Under the pieces are notes generated by a model. That model saw only the letters and a program-made list of their open reading frames with translations. It searched no databases and was not told where the DNA came from. The translations under genes were made by a program, and so were the position numbers. This document shows, piece by piece, positions 21,241 through 32,605 of a DNA stretch of 64,000 nt. Source of the stretch: Eremomyces bilateralis CBS 781.70 (Eukaryota; Ascomycota; Dothideomycetes; Eremomycetales; Eremomycetaceae). Within the stretch, counting starts at the first letter, position 1. Each line of letters starts with the position of its first letter. The DNA is taken from the NCBI RefSeq assembly GCF_010015585.1, contig NW_022985071.1:685979-749978 (forward strand), given 5' to 3'.

Positions 21241-22626
21241 ATGGCTCCCTCCGTGGGAACCTTCCACCTCCTGGTGGCTAAAAATGCCAAATTACTCCGG
21301 TTCGTATCATCGATCCTCCCGTCCTGAGATCGTACTGACGCCCCCTCTAGGTTCGCATGGAAGCAGGCCGCCCAAGCCGTCCAAAACCACGTCCCCATCG
21401 CCCGTGCCATCGAAACCGAACTCCAACCCATCGCAACCCGCATCGCCCCGCGGACCTCCGCCCAGCGCATCGCCTGGCTCAAGCAATCGGGCGCCCGCAG
21501 CTACGCGTCCGCCGCCCGGCACGGCGCCTCGCGCTCGTTCTCCACCTCCCAGCGGCATGCGGCCGGACTCAAATACGACCGCAGCAAATACCCCACCTCC
21601 CGTATCCGCAGCGCTGTCGAGCGGTTCACGGGCCGCGCGCCGTTCGCGTCGACGATGCGGCCGAACCTCACGGGCGGGTCGCTCGGGCGGACGGCCGGAG
21701 GATACACGCTAGGCGCAGGGCGGGTCGGGGGCGCGAGGCATTTCTCACATGGCCCGGCGAGCCCGGCGGAGGTGGTGCGACATGTGTCGCAGGGGGTACG
21801 GGCGTTCATGCTTGAGGGGAAGCGGGCACAGTTCGATGGGGTGGATCCCGTAACTGGGAAGCATCGGTATAAGGAGGTGTCGGTGCTGGAGAACGACGTC
21901 TCACGCAAAATGAGCGCGTTCCAGCCATGTTCACCGGGGTCGTTCATCGACTTTCCCGTTAACCCGACCATCACTGCGCTGGCACCTCGCCACGCCTTTG
22001 AAGGCACCGGATTCACCCCCAAGTCAATGGACACCCTCAACACCGACGGGCTCCTAGACGTCTTGTCGATCGACTTCTCCCGCGCGCTGAAAGACCTCGC
22101 CATCGTCCTGACCGACCTGAAGCGCCTCGCCTCGCTCGGCGACCTCCCCATCTCTTACCACGGCACGATCGTCCGGGTGCATTTCCCGGGCTGCGATGCC
22201 GACACGGTCGAGCAGCTGTGCGACGAGTTGGGCATCCAACGCGGCATCGTCGGGCAGGATCGGGAGTTCCCCGCGTTCGCCGGGACGGAGATCGCGCTGC
22301 TCTTCCCGTTCGCGCCTAGTATCGTGTCGTCCGAGGCGGACGGCCACTCGCTGTACGAGCCGCGGAATCCGCCCGACAAGATCGACTACGACTTCGAGCT
22401 GTTTCCGCGCGTGCGGTCCGTGATGTCGGCGGAATCGGAGGATGGGAATGGACCGCTCATGATTCCGTCGAGCAATCCATGGGTTTCATCCCCGTCGGGG
22501 TATGAGAGCATTCGTACCAGCGACTTGGAGGACGGCGACGCTCGCGGCCCCCCTCGGTGCCATGATCCGCTGGAGTATCAAGGTCTCCAGGGGGTTTATC
22601 GGTTCATCGAGCAGTGCGAGGTCTAG
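21241..22626 (+). CDS. conserved fungal protein, probably mitochondrial, function unknown
   Basis: Two exons (21241-21299, 21351-22626) give 444 aa; the intron has donor GTTCGT and acceptor CTCTAG. The first about 100 residues are rich in Ala, Arg and Ser with few acids (RSYASAARHGASRSFSTSQRH). This fits a mitochondrial presequence, and RSFSTSQR looks like a processing-site region. A glycine-rich stretch (LTGGSLGRTAGGYTLGAGRVGG) follows. The folded C-terminal part contains FIDFPVNPTITALAP, LSIDFSRALKDLAIVLTDLKRL and VRVHFPGCDADTVEQLCDELG. I do not recognise a defined domain. It lacks the paired-cysteine zinc site expected of a CK2 beta subunit, so such a label would not be supported here. Confidence 0.8.
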
Positions 22627-23110
22627 CATCGCGGCACCGTTCGTTTTCCTTTCATAGTTATTGTCCTCTCAACTTAGCGGCTCCAAATTGTAAATTAAAT
22701 GACTCAAGACCATTCCATGTTTGCAGGTATCCGGCAATGTGATCCTTGTGGGCACAGAGGATGCCGGTGAAAGCCGCTCTGTGCATCTACCACCAAATCA
22801 GAGTTCAGAGTAGAAGCCCCTGCTGAGGCCATTCACGTGGCCTGTTTATGGTAGAATGAGCTGCTGTAGTCGTTAAGAGCGTGATTGTGCGTTCGTTCCC
22901 AGTTTCACGCTCGGGTATTTGAGTATTTTGCAGGTCGATCGCGAATACGACCTGGCCACTCCAATATCTGGGTTTGCCATTAGATCCGAGTCATCCTGCA
23001 ACCTGGAAACCGCGATGCCTTGAACTTATGCGGATTTTCGAGACCCGTCGCCACGCTCGGCAATTGACCGTCACGCTTCCGACCGCTCAGCGCCGATCCA
23101 TCGAGCGGAC
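22627..23110. other. convergent intergenic region, nothing recognised
   Basis: Lies between the 3' ends of the 21241 gene and the cyclophilin gene. No motif seen. Confidence 0.4.
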
Positions 23111-23737
23111 TCACGCCAGCGGATTCGCATGAACTGTAACATTCTTCACCGTCACCCGCTCCGCCGGCCTCCCCTTCCCATCAACCTTCACCTCCTCCAA
23201 CCGATCCAGCGTCTCCCCCCCATCGATCACCCGCCCAAACACCGTATTCTTGCCATCCAAATGCGGCGCCGCCGCGAAGCAGACGAAGAACTGGCTACCG
23301 TTCGTGTTGGGGCCTTTGTTCGCCATGGAGACGATCCCCCGGGCGTTGTGGCGCAGGGCCGGGCGGATCTCGTCGGCAAAGAAGCCGGAGTCGGAGGGGT
23401 CGTGGGGGGCGGCGTGGATGCTGCGGGAGGACTTGGATTTGGGGTCGGTGGCGGGGGAGCCGGTTTGTGCGATGAAGGAGGGGATGATGCGGTGGAACGG
23501 GGAGCCGTCGTAGGCGGATGAGGCGCAGAGAGCGAGGAAATTCTGGGGGAGGGTTAAGATGAGGAACTATATTCTTTCGGAGGACGGACTGACCTCCGCT
23601 GTTTTCGGGACGCTGTCGCAGAAGACCTCGATCTTGAGATCGCCGATATCGGTGTGGAACTGGGCGATGTTAGAACTCGAGACATACAGGCGTCCGCAAT
23701 GGTTTTTTTTTTTTGGAAAACGTACCGTGACAGACAT
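23111..23737 (-). CDS. cyp10: PPIL3-type cyclophilin, peptidyl-prolyl cis-trans isomerase
   Basis: Small single-domain cyclophilin of the PPIL3/Cyp10 class (169 aa), a class linked to spliceosomes. Three exons: a 12-nt first exon coding MSVT (23726-23737), 23594-23659 and 23111-23542. Joins give MSVTFHTDIGDLKIEVFC and VPKTAENFLALCA, the class signature. The active-site segment is FHRIIPSFIAQTG and GSQFFVCFAAAPHLDGKNTVFG; Arg in FHRII, Phe in QFF and His in PHLDG are present. An insertion, SPATDPKSKSSRSIHAAPHDP, replaces the usual short DP(T)GTG loop. The symbol follows the fungal cyp10 convention and is inferred from class, not proven. Confidence 0.88.
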
Positions 23738-24933
23738 GATATCTTATAATGGGGTGGCCTGCTCAAGCGGGCAAGGCGGTTGTTGAGTGTAGCTAGATTG
23801 CACCCGGCGTTTGGCAGGAGTTTCCTTGGAGGACTAGGGACTCAAGAAAGCAACCAGATTAATAGCGGTATGTATGATTGGAATGGAATTGGAATTAAAT
23901 CGGAATAAAACTAAAGGCTCGAATATTTATCAAGTTGTATTGGAGATGTGGATGTGAATATTAATTATTGATTATCTGATTATCGTGGTGGTGCTTTGAT
24001 GATAATTCACAATACGGTAATTACCCCAAGGAAATAACTGCGGGGCCCAATCGCTGGTAGTTTCACTTAGTAAGGTATAAAGGTACCCCATACGGGCCAT
24101 AATTATCATCGACTTCAGTCTTTACCTACTAAGGCCATATGTTACGATAGGAAGGACTTAGAATCTTAAATATTGTTGAGTGGGCATCATCGGATTGGAG
24201 CTTGGGGATTGGATCGGAGTTCCGACAGTCTCACTCTCTGCTGTCTCTCGTGTGTGTCATTGAGTGAGTGTCTCTCTCCCCAGCAGGCCAGCACATATCG
24301 TAATCTCGTAGGGTCGTCATACGCCGTGCCGCTACACCTCTCTAGACTCTAGCCCCATCGGCTCCTCCGCTCTCTCACCACTTCACTTCCGGTCAATCAC
24401 TACTCAATCGTTCACTAGGGGAGTACAGGTACATCTCTACTTGCTACTATTCATCTTGTCCGACCCTCCTTTCTTGCATCGGTACTTGTAGACCGCCTAT
24501 CTCGGTCGCTGTACATCCCCATCGCTCGGTCCAGGCTCTCCCATTCGGCCTCACCTCACCTATCACCTCGTTTTCCCTGGTCCTCCGGCCGTACTGCACA
24601 CCTGAAGATTCCGCAATCAGGACCCCCCTTGACAGTTGCCAGCAGCCCAGCACGAGTTCAGCCCTGCGAAATCCACACCCCCTTCGTCCCCACTTCGCAA
24701 TCCATCACACGGATTATTCACATCTCGAACGACGAACCGCTCTTGTGTTTACTGATTCCTGTATGATCACCCATCTTCTCCCCACCTACCCTTCCTTTCC
24801 GCACCATCGTTTTCGAACCCTCGTGCTGCTCTCCCTCGAATCCGCTTCGATTGGCGGCGTTTAACCTTCCCATGCCGCGGAGCGGCCGTGTCCTTCGCCC
24901 GCTGGCCACGCCGTATCGCCGGGTGTCGAGACG
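23738..24933. promoter_or_regulatory. divergent intergenic region (cyclophilin / arrestin-like)
   Basis: AT-rich near the cyclophilin start, then strongly pyrimidine-rich from about 24220 to 24900 (repeated CTCTCT/GTGTGT patches), which fits a long transcribed leader of the arrestin-like gene. No supported open frame. Confidence 0.4.
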
Positions 24934-26265
24934 ATGGCGGCGTTTGTGCGGATATCCGGTCCGCCCAATAGCAACTTCCTCGTGGGCTACCCGGGCATAT
25001 CGGCGACGCTGGTAAGTCACTCCGCCCTTTCCACTCGCGCGGTCCGGTCCGCACCGTTGCGCGCATCGCTGACCGTGTGCTCTCCTATCTAGCCGCGAAT
25101 AGAAGGAAAAGTCGAGATCCGCCCCGGCGTCGGGGTGTCCGCCCCCGTGCAGGTGTCCCTCGTCACCATCGCGCTCATGCGGAAGGAAACCATCCACCCG
25201 TCCGCCGACTCCATCACGAAAAAGCGGCTGGCGGCTCCGCGTAAGGAGATCACGGACCTGGTCGGCAAGGAGCGGTTGCTGTATCGCTGCCCCACCGGCA
25301 AGGAGTTCGAGAACGTCATGGCCATGGACCTGCCGTTCGTTATTTTTATCCCGTACGGGCGAGGGGGGGAGGAGGTCAGTCGCCGAGTACCCCCGGCGAG
25401 CCTGCAGTTGGCGAGTCGGACCGCCGAAACATATTACGAGCTCGTCGTCACGGTGCAGCAAGGGGCGCAGGACCAGAAGAAGCACACGACGCCCGTCCCT
25501 ATATTACGATACGATACACTGTCAACATTCGGCATGTACAATCGCCCCGAATCCGCGGAGCGGGTGACGGACCATCTGGTCACGTTGGGCATCTCATTAC
25601 CACGGTGGTCCTACGGCCCGCTGGATCCGATCAGCGTGTACATCAAACTGAGCCCGAACCGGGACTGGATGAACAAAGCGAAGAAGGTCACCATCCAAAA
25701 GATCACCATCGGTATCGACGAGGAGGTCGTCTACAACCACGAGGGCGACGAACCGACCATCAAAACCAAATCCATCGCCCGCACCAGCCAAGCCGTCAAC
25801 GTCAAGATGCCCGAAGCCGGCTACTTCACCAACCTCGGCCTCGTCTTCCCCGCCAAGGACCTTCGCGACAGCGACGGGATAATACCGCGCGGGAAGAAGG
25901 AATTCCCGCTGTACCCCGTCAGCGGGTTTACCACCATCGGCACGCTCTACAAGATCCAATACTTCCTCACCGTCAAAGTAAGTCAAGTCCCCCCAGTCCA
26001 CCGTTTGATCTAATATGATCAGGCCCACATGTCCTCCGCCCGCGACATCCTCCTCCGCCAACCTATCGTCGTCTGCCCCTTCGACCACACCAGCTGCAAA
26101 GAGGAGATGGAGGCCATCGAGCAGGCGGCGCGCGACGCTGCGCACGTCAGCCCCGATAACCCCATGCTCCCGGCGTCGAGCGTCATCAAGGCCAACGATT
26201 CGAACGGGCTGCAGGCGCTGGGGATGACGATGGTGGGCGGGCTGCGGAAGCCGCTGATCGAGTAG
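24934..26265 (+). CDS. arrestin-fold protein (Arrestin N and C domains)
   Basis: Three exons (24934-25011, 25093-25977, 26023-26265) give 401 aa. The N-terminus VRISGPPNSNFLVGYPGISATLPRIEGKVEIRP has the first arrestin strands. VQVSLVTIALMRKETI, DLPFVIFIP and LASRTAETYYELVVTVQQG are the later strands of the N domain. ISVYIKLSPN, KKVTIQKITIGIDEEVVYNH and the C-terminal YKIQYFLTVKAHMSSARDILLRQPIVVCPFD form the C domain. No PY motif (PPxY) for Nedd4-type ligases was noticed, unlike typical fungal ART proteins. Likely an adaptor in membrane-protein traffic or signalling; the exact partner is unknown. Confidence 0.85.
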
Positions 26266-26870
26266 GGGAGTAGACCACTGAGTCTAGGAGAAGGTACTTA
26301 GTCGCGCGGACGGATTCTTGCCAGGAGTACTGGGCTGGGACGTGCGAACGCCCACATTTCCTTGCCGATGGAACGGGATATCAGACCGGAGTTATATTGT
26401 CCTTTCCCACAGCCAGGACGACGAAGGAATTCCGGAACCACGCTTAGGAGTTTTTGAGAGCATCGCGTTGGCGTTTTTTGGAGATGGGAGGGAAGGCCAG
26501 GGGGATATGGATCTGTGGCGCGCGGCTCGTTCCGCTTTGGACAAAGCGTGGTGAATACCGGAAACGTTGGGGGGGGGACCGAGAACTCGGTTTTTTTAGG
26601 CACCGCCGATTACGGAGGCGCGTAACTGCGTGATTCAGAAATTCACGTGGAGGTACATCGCATCCGGGGGGTGGCAATGGTGGAGAGTTAGGTATTTGTG
26701 AATCTAAGGTCTCGAGATATGATGGACTGTTTTCGCTTGGTTGTTGAATCCTGAACTGTTGGGCCATTGAGGATTCCCGGAAGAGATAAAAACGGCTTCA
26801 GGTCGGTCTACGCCATGAACAACGAAGGAATTAGAGTCGATATAATTTTTCTGGGGGAGGGGAAATCCAG
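26266..26870. other. intergenic region, nothing recognised
   Basis: Between the 3' ends of the arrestin-like gene and a small minus-strand gene. No coding motifs seen. Confidence 0.4.
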
Positions 26871-27123
26871 TCACCTTGATCGAAACGCCAGCTGAAACGT
26901 GCGCGGTTGCGCGGTCCCATCATGTTCCTGCGGTTGCCCTTTCCCAAGGAGCCGAGCGATTGACGCGTCGACCATCTCTTTCAGGGCGATGTATTGCGCG
27001 CTGGACTCGCCAAAGGTCGAGGCGGCGTTGCGGAGGTTGGTGCGGAGCTGGAGGGGATTAGCTGCGTTGAGGGGGCGAGAAGGGTTGACGGACGATTTGG
27101 ATGGTGTCGTCTGGTTCGGACAT
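26871..27123 (-). CDS. small helical protein, function unknown (putative)
   Basis: Two candidate exons (27094-27123, 26871-27047) give 68 aa. Exon 1 is MSEPDDTIQI. A short 46-nt intron (GTCCGT...CTAAT...CCAG) leads to LRTNLRNAASTFGESSAQYI and ALKEMVDASIARLLGKGQ, an amphipathic helix with regular polarity. No known family recognised; small complex subunits of this size are common in fungi. The alternative is a longer frame without the intron starting near 27212, which I find less likely because its N-terminus looks non-coding. The weak donor makes the model tentative. Confidence 0.45.
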
Positions 27124-27424
27124 TGTGGGATTGAGATGGGGGGATTGGAGAGTGTAGGGTAATGTGTAACTCGGGGTTTAATCAACATAAGAGAAAGTTC
27201 CGTTGAGATCAAGTGAATTTTTGGTTTCCATCATACGTATGCAGCTTTTATGAAGTTGTACGCAAGTAATACACGTTTGATCACTACTAACTAGCTATAG
27301 ATTCCCAACTTAGATCTCATTTGCAAGGATCCGCAACTACGCCAATATCGCCGTCGCCAACGACCATGACCGTGGGGTATCACATAAAACTCCTTTCCTA
27401 CGCCCAATCCCAAGTCCTCTATCG
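27124..27424. other. short intergenic stretch
   Basis: Between the small minus-strand gene and the 3' end of SEN54. No motif seen. Confidence 0.4.
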
Positions 27425-28781
27425 CTATCTAGGTCCATTCCCTGTCGGTTTCGCGGCCCGATGCCTTCCCTTCCGGCCCCCCGACCGCTTGAACGGAGGT
27501 CCCCGTTTCCGCGGCGACCATTGGATCCCCTCGATCGCAAACCCCGCATCCGACGCCGTCAAGTAACTAACAATCCCGCAGTCGACGATCGCGAGGATGA
27601 CGTTGCGATGTCCTTTTTTGAGGCGCTGGTAGAGCGGCATGGATTCCGGCGGGGGTGCGTATGGTGTGGACGCCAGCAGCGAGGAGAGTTGCGCGAGTGA
27701 GGGTACAGTGGTTTCTCGTGCTGACATGACCGCTATCTGGTAGTCGGGAGGGGGAGGGGAGCGTTTGGAGTAGTTGCTGGAGGGCTTGTAGACGTGGAAG
27801 GTGATGCTGAGGGCGTCGGGGTCGGGCGTTTGGTCGGGGTCGAAGTACGGTGGTGTTGGAGTATCGGTGGGTTTGGTGGTGGGGTTGTGGCTGGGGATGA
27901 TCCGAAGCAGGTGGAAAATATCGTCTAGCATCTTGTTAGAAATGGTCAGACGATGAATCGGAGATGACGCACCGTATGAGCGATAGAGGCCTGGCGATAC
28001 CAACGGGCCGGCGATGCCGCGCTTCTCTAGTGATGCAGCAGCGGATCGCGACCGCCGTTCCGCGAGGAAAGAGAATAGAGAAGTGGTCCTAGCCGGTGGG
28101 CTTGTGGTCGGCCCCTCGACTTGCGCAATACCTGCTCGAATCACGATATACCCCAATCTCTTCAAATGCGCATACACCGAATACATCTCCATGGTCAACG
28201 GCCTCTCGAGTGACTGTCCCATCCCAATGAACACCGAATAAGCCGCCTGCAGGCTCATGGGAACCGTGTCCTCCTCTCCCGCGCCGTGAGCCCCCTCGTC
28301 TCCAGGAAGCAGGTCCGGGGGCCATTGAACATCGAGAGATCCGCGCTCCAGGAGATACAGCGCTTCTTCGGGCGCCAGCCATATCTGGCCGCCCGTCCAC
28401 CGCCCCATGGTCATGAAATGCCGGTCGTGCGGCTTCTCCACGAACGCGCCGCATCCCCCGTAGTCCAGGATAGCTTTGGTGCGGTTCTTCCCCCGGTGGA
28501 CTCGGGTATAGGACAAGGCGTCTTCCATGGCGGCCCGCGACGCCTCCAGCACGGATGTCTGCATCTGCGTCGCGTCTGGTTCGAAGTCTTTCTCACCCCG
28601 CTTGGGGAGCTTGTGTTGGGAGCCGGCATTGCTGGAGATGTCAGCGCTTATATACGGGAGTGGGGGGAGGAGCGCACAGGAGGTTGGCTAGAAATCGGAA
28701 GTCTTGCGCCTCCTCGGACAGATCGACCTCGACTCCAGGTTGGCCGGAGGGAGGCACGGCGTCTTCATCGATGTCGGCCAT
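27425..28781 (-). CDS. sen54: tRNA-splicing endonuclease subunit Sen54
   Basis: Structural subunit of the SEN complex that cuts introns from pre-tRNA. Two exons (28678-28781, 27425-28631) give 436 aa. The N-terminal domain has DLSEEAQDFRFLANLLNAGS, LPKRGEKDFEPDATQ, a basic helix RTKAILDYGGCGAFVEKPHD, and the diagnostic MGRWTGGQIWLAPEEALYLLERGSL. MSLQAAYSVFIG and VYAHLKRLGYIVIRAG continue the fold. The C-terminal endonuclease-like domain includes SITFHVYKP, YQIAVMSARETTVPSLAQL and VILAIVDCGIVSYLTASDAGF. It is divergent from CKB1, with 432 bp between. Confidence 0.93.
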
Positions 28782-29213
28782 GATTGGAGAAAGGGAAATT
28801 CAAACGATCGAAGGCGATTGATATCGAGATATGATATTGCTGGACATTGCTCGACATCACAGGACTTAGAAGGATCAGTCCCCAGCGCCATTGAATATCA
28901 AACTCTGAGTCAGGGAGGTGGTTTAAAGTGGGGCCTTACGACTCAAGATCAGCAGGTGGTGAGAGGCGCAACTTCCTTCCACCCCACGAGTCCAGAGCCA
29001 CAGATGAGTAGACAATTCAGTGACTTCACCGTGCAGTGTGTTCAATAGACCCGCCAGAACCGTTATTGTCCAGTTACCCTTCGCTCTAATTCATTATCCC
29101 TGTACCTTTAATTCCCTCCAGAACTTATTGATCCCTCCGGCCCTTCCCAGGGCAACCACGACCGAGCCTCAGGTGGAGGGGTACGCACATCAAATCCCCC
29201 TACGAAGGCTACC
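28782..29213. promoter_or_regulatory. divergent promoter region SEN54 / CK2 beta
   Basis: Non-coding; no specific factor site identified with confidence. Confidence 0.4.
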
Positions 29214-30098
29214 ATGGAGGACTTCAACAGTGAAACCGACAGCGACTACACCAGCTACTGGAGAGATTGGGTATGCGACGATCCACCCCATCCGAGGGCA
29301 ACAATGCTAACCGCGTCAGTTCATCTCCTCGCGGGGCAACGAGTACTTCTGCGAGATCGACGAGGACTACCTGACCGACCGCTTCAACCTCACTGGCCTT
29401 AACACCGAAGTCGAATACTATCAATATGCTTTGGATCTGGTCACCGATGTCTTCGACCTTGATTGCGACGACGACATGCGCGAGCGGATTGAGAAATCGG
29501 CACGGCAGCTCTACGGGCTCGTCCATGCCCGGTACATCGTTACCACGCGGGGTCTAGCGAAAATGGTTTGTGCTGCGCACTCCGTGAGACACCGATTTGC
29601 TTATATTCTACCTAGGTCGACAAATTCAAGAAAGGCGAGTTCGGGAAGTGCCCGCGCGTGATGTGCGATCAACACCCCCTCCTTCCCATGGGTCAGAGCG
29701 ACATTCCCAACGTCTCCTCGGTCAAGCTCTACTGCGCCAAGTGCGAAGACCTGTACAACCCCAAATCCACCCGGCACGCCGCCGTGGACGGCGCCTACTT
29801 CGGCACCTCCTTCCACAACATCCTCTTCCAAGTCTTCCCGCAGCTAGTCCCGCTGAAGTCCACGCGACGGTACGAGCCCAAGTCGTTCGGGTTCCGCGTG
29901 CATGCGTATGCGGCGCTGCAGCGGTGGCAGGACGATAAGCGGGATGAGATGCGGATACGGTTGCGGAGAGCAGGGGTGGATTCGGGGTTTGAGGAGGATG
30001 ATGATGAGGATTTTGATGAGCCGGACGAGGTGGATATGGATGCGGAGAATCTGGATAATCCCCTGAATGACCCGCGAGTGAATCGAACGACTGTCTGA
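29214..30098 (+). CDS. ckb1: casein kinase II regulatory (beta) subunit
   Basis: Regulatory dimer of protein kinase CK2. Three exons (29214-29270, 29320-29565, 29616-30098) give 261 aa. The N-terminus is MEDFNSETDSDYTSYWRDWF. The acidic loop DLDCDDDMRERIEKSARQLYGLVHARYI follows. A zinc ribbon has cysteines C113, C118, C141 and C144 (CPRVMC...CAKC), the same spacing as human CK2 beta. DLYNPKSTRHAAVDGAYFGTSFHNI is the dimer and C-terminal core. An acidic tail (EEDDDEDFDEPDEVDMD) resembles the yeast form. Splice joins GLAKM|VDKFKKGEFG and YWRDW|FISSRGNEYFC are the conserved ones. Confidence 0.97.
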
Positions 30099-30464
30099 AG
30101 AACATCAAAATGGACTCTTTTACCTTACAATTGATTCGTCTATACATACGGTTGAGTTTACCGGTCCATTGGATCCGTCATGCCAAAACCCGTAGTCTAT
30201 GTGGCGTCTAATGCATCCTGGACGATTTGATATTGGATGGATCAGTATCGATGTGGCCATGTGGGTGGGCTGTCTGGACTGGGTAGTCCGGCTGGGCAGG
30301 ACTCGCCCGCAGATGTCAGAGTGGGGCACACTGAATAGACAGTGAACCCCGCCATCTGATACTGAAGTTTCCACACCAGATTCCAACGTCCCACTGCCTT
30401 CAACTACTTCCAAATAGTTACTTATATGATTAATATCAATTGGTAAACGCCGAATTTTGCCAAC
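30099..30464. other. intergenic region upstream of TMA20
   Basis: Non-coding between CKB1 and TMA20; no motif identified. Confidence 0.4.
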
Positions 30465-31168
30465 ATGTTCAAGAAAGAGTGCGTTTTATCTGTAACATAA
30501 GAGTGTTGCGACCGTCCAGCTAACCCGCCTGTAGAATCCCTCCTGGGACCAAATCGAAGGTCAAGTCCTCCGTGCAACGCGGCATCCGAAGCAAAGCGAT
30601 CGAGACGTATCCACTGCTAGAACCTTACATGGACGAAATCATGCCGAAGAAGGAGCAGCTAGACATGATCAAACTGTACGTGCTGCGCATTTTTTCCCCG
30701 AGTCTGCCATTCGAAATCTGACACCCGCATGCAAGCCCCGACCGAGTCACTCTATACGCCCTCTCCGCATCGCCCGTCGTCCCGCTGTTCTGGCAACACA
30801 TGGACGACCCCCTCATTCCGCACCTCCGTCTCGTGCACCGCTTCCCTGATTGCTTCCACCGAATACGCATCGACCGCGGAGCGATCCGCTTCGTCCTGTC
30901 CGGCGCCGCGCTGATGACCCCCGGCGCGACCTCCCCGGGCGGCCGGCTACCGGAGGCGGACGGCAACGGCGAGGAAGACTACCGATATGGAACCGAGGAG
31001 CTGGCGCCGGGGACGGTGGTGGTGGTTGAGGCGGAAGGGAAGGAGAATGCATGTATGGTGGGGCAGTTGAAGGTGGGGACGAAGGAGATGAAGGCGACGA
31101 AGAAGGGCGCGGCGGTGGAGGCAGGGCATTATTTGGGGGATGGGCTGTGGAATTTGCATTTGGATTGA
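30465..31168 (+). CDS. tma20: translation machinery-associated protein 20 (MCT-1/MCTS1, PUA domain)
   Basis: Ribosome-recycling / re-initiation factor that acts with Tma22 on the 40S subunit. Three exons: a 14-nt first exon (30465-30478), 30535-30675 and 30736-31168, giving 195 aa. The N-terminal domain reads MFKKEIPPGTKSKVKSS, then IETYPLLEPYMDEIMPKKEQL. The PUA domain begins with HRIRIDRGAIRFVLSGAALM, then APGTVVVVEAEGKENACMVG and MKATKKGAAVEAGHYLGDGLWNL. A short loop rich in Gly/Asp/Glu (SPGGRLPEADGNGEEDY) is inserted in the PUA domain. The stop is 206 bp from the SGT2 stop, which is convergent. Confidence 0.94.
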
Positions 31169-31374
31169 AGGGGGCGCGATGTGAGGGACATGGAGGTTTC
31201 GTAAAGTGGAGGGCGCGGGATTCCACGCGTGCATATCACGGACAGGTTCTGTTGCGCGACACGGGTTGCGGCGGTCATGCATGGGTTCTCGTCGGAGTTC
31301 ATCACACGGACAATCATGATTGGCCATAGAATATTGTCTTCGACGTTCTGTACCCCGTTACCAACATATCATCA

Positions 31375-32605
31375 TTACCGTCCAGCCCCGTCCCCGGCGC
31401 CGCTTCCACCACCTTGTCCGCCCATAAAGTTGCGTGCCCTAGCCTCATGTTAGCAAGCTGGTTGTGGCCTTCAAAGGTGACTTGAACTTACATTTCCGCA
31501 ATGGACGGATCGCTCATCAGGCTCGACAGATCCGGCATGCCACCACCGCCTCCCTGCCCGCCCCCGGATCCGAACTGCTCGGCCATCTGCCGCAGTCGGG
31601 GGTTGTTCAACACGTCGTTCATCGCGTCCGGGTTGCTCATCATGTTCTGCGCCATCTGCCGCATCATGGGATTGTTCATGATGGAACTGAAATCCGGCAT
31701 CCCACCGCCGGCGCCACCACCGCCGCCACCACCCAGCATACTAGCTAGACCAGAGAGATCGGGCATCCCCCCCGAACCAGCCCCGCCCCGCGCGGACGCC
31801 CCAAGATCCACACTATCCTCCTCCCCTGCCTCCTCCTCCTCATACCTCCGCTTCGCCGTCTCAAACCCCTTCTTCATCGCCGCGCTCCCCCCGTTCCCCT
31901 CCGCCTCAATCCCCGCCCCGTACGCCTCCATACTCCCCTTCATATCCCCCAGCGCGAACCGCGCCAGCCCCAGCCGGCTCCACGCCTTGTTGTACTTCGG
32001 ATCCGCTGCCACCGCCAGCTCCGCGTCCCCCGCCGCCTCCGCGTGCCGGCCCGCGCCGCTGTACGCCGCCGCGCGGTTCGAGAGGTAGATGGGATTGGTT
32101 GGAGTGATCGCGATGGCCTGCGTGTACAGCTCGATCGCAGTGGGGTAGTCCTTCGCTGCCATGGCCGCGTTGCCCTGTCCCTTGAGCCGCTCCGCCTCGT
32201 CGTTCTTCGCGGTGGGCGTGCTGACGGGGGGGGAGGTGGGCGTGCTCGTGGCCGGGGTGGCGGGGCGCGCCTCGCTAGCCGACGATGCGCCCGTGGTGCT
32301 GGCGGTGCTCTTGCCTTTGAGCTTCTCGTAGACGCCGTAGATGCCGACGAGGGATTGGCCGCCTAGGGCGTCGGCGACGGCGGATTTGTCCGAGGCGTCG
32401 ACTTTGAAGGCTTCGGCGATGCAGTTGGAGGCGATTTCGAGGGATTCGGCATCTTCTTGGGCAACGGTGCCGTCGGTGGCGGAGGTGGAGAGGAAGTCGA
32501 GGATGGCGAGGGCGAGGCGCTTCTTGGAAGCGTTGAGAGAGGTGGCCTTTGAAAATGTTAGCATGGGGTGAACTAGCTGAGTTGCGGTTTATGTCGACCA
32601 ACCAT
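31375..32605 (-). CDS. sgt2: Sgt2-type TPR co-chaperone (small glutamine-rich TPR protein)
   Basis: Hands tail-anchored proteins to the GET pathway and binds Hsp70/Hsp90. Best model: exon 1 is the ATG alone (32603-32605), then 31492-32546 and 31375-31438, giving 373 aa starting MATSLNASKKRLALAILDFLS. Without that intron the frame would start at 32564 as MLTFSKATSLN, which departs from family N-termini. Domains: N-terminal dimer domain; three TPRs from about residue 115 (DEAERLKGQGNAAMAAKDYPTA, IYLSNRAAAYSGAGRH, KAWSRLGLARFALG); then Gly/Met/Pro-rich NPMMRQMAQNMMSNPD and NPRLRQMAEQFG repeats. The 3' exon, joined inside ATG codon AT|G, gives ARNFMGGQGGGSGAGDGAGR. Confidence 0.93.

Noticed and set aside
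21241-22626. Reading the conserved protein as a second CK2 beta subunit
   Set aside because: No paired-cysteine zinc ribbon and no CK2 beta core; the true beta subunit is at 29214-30098.
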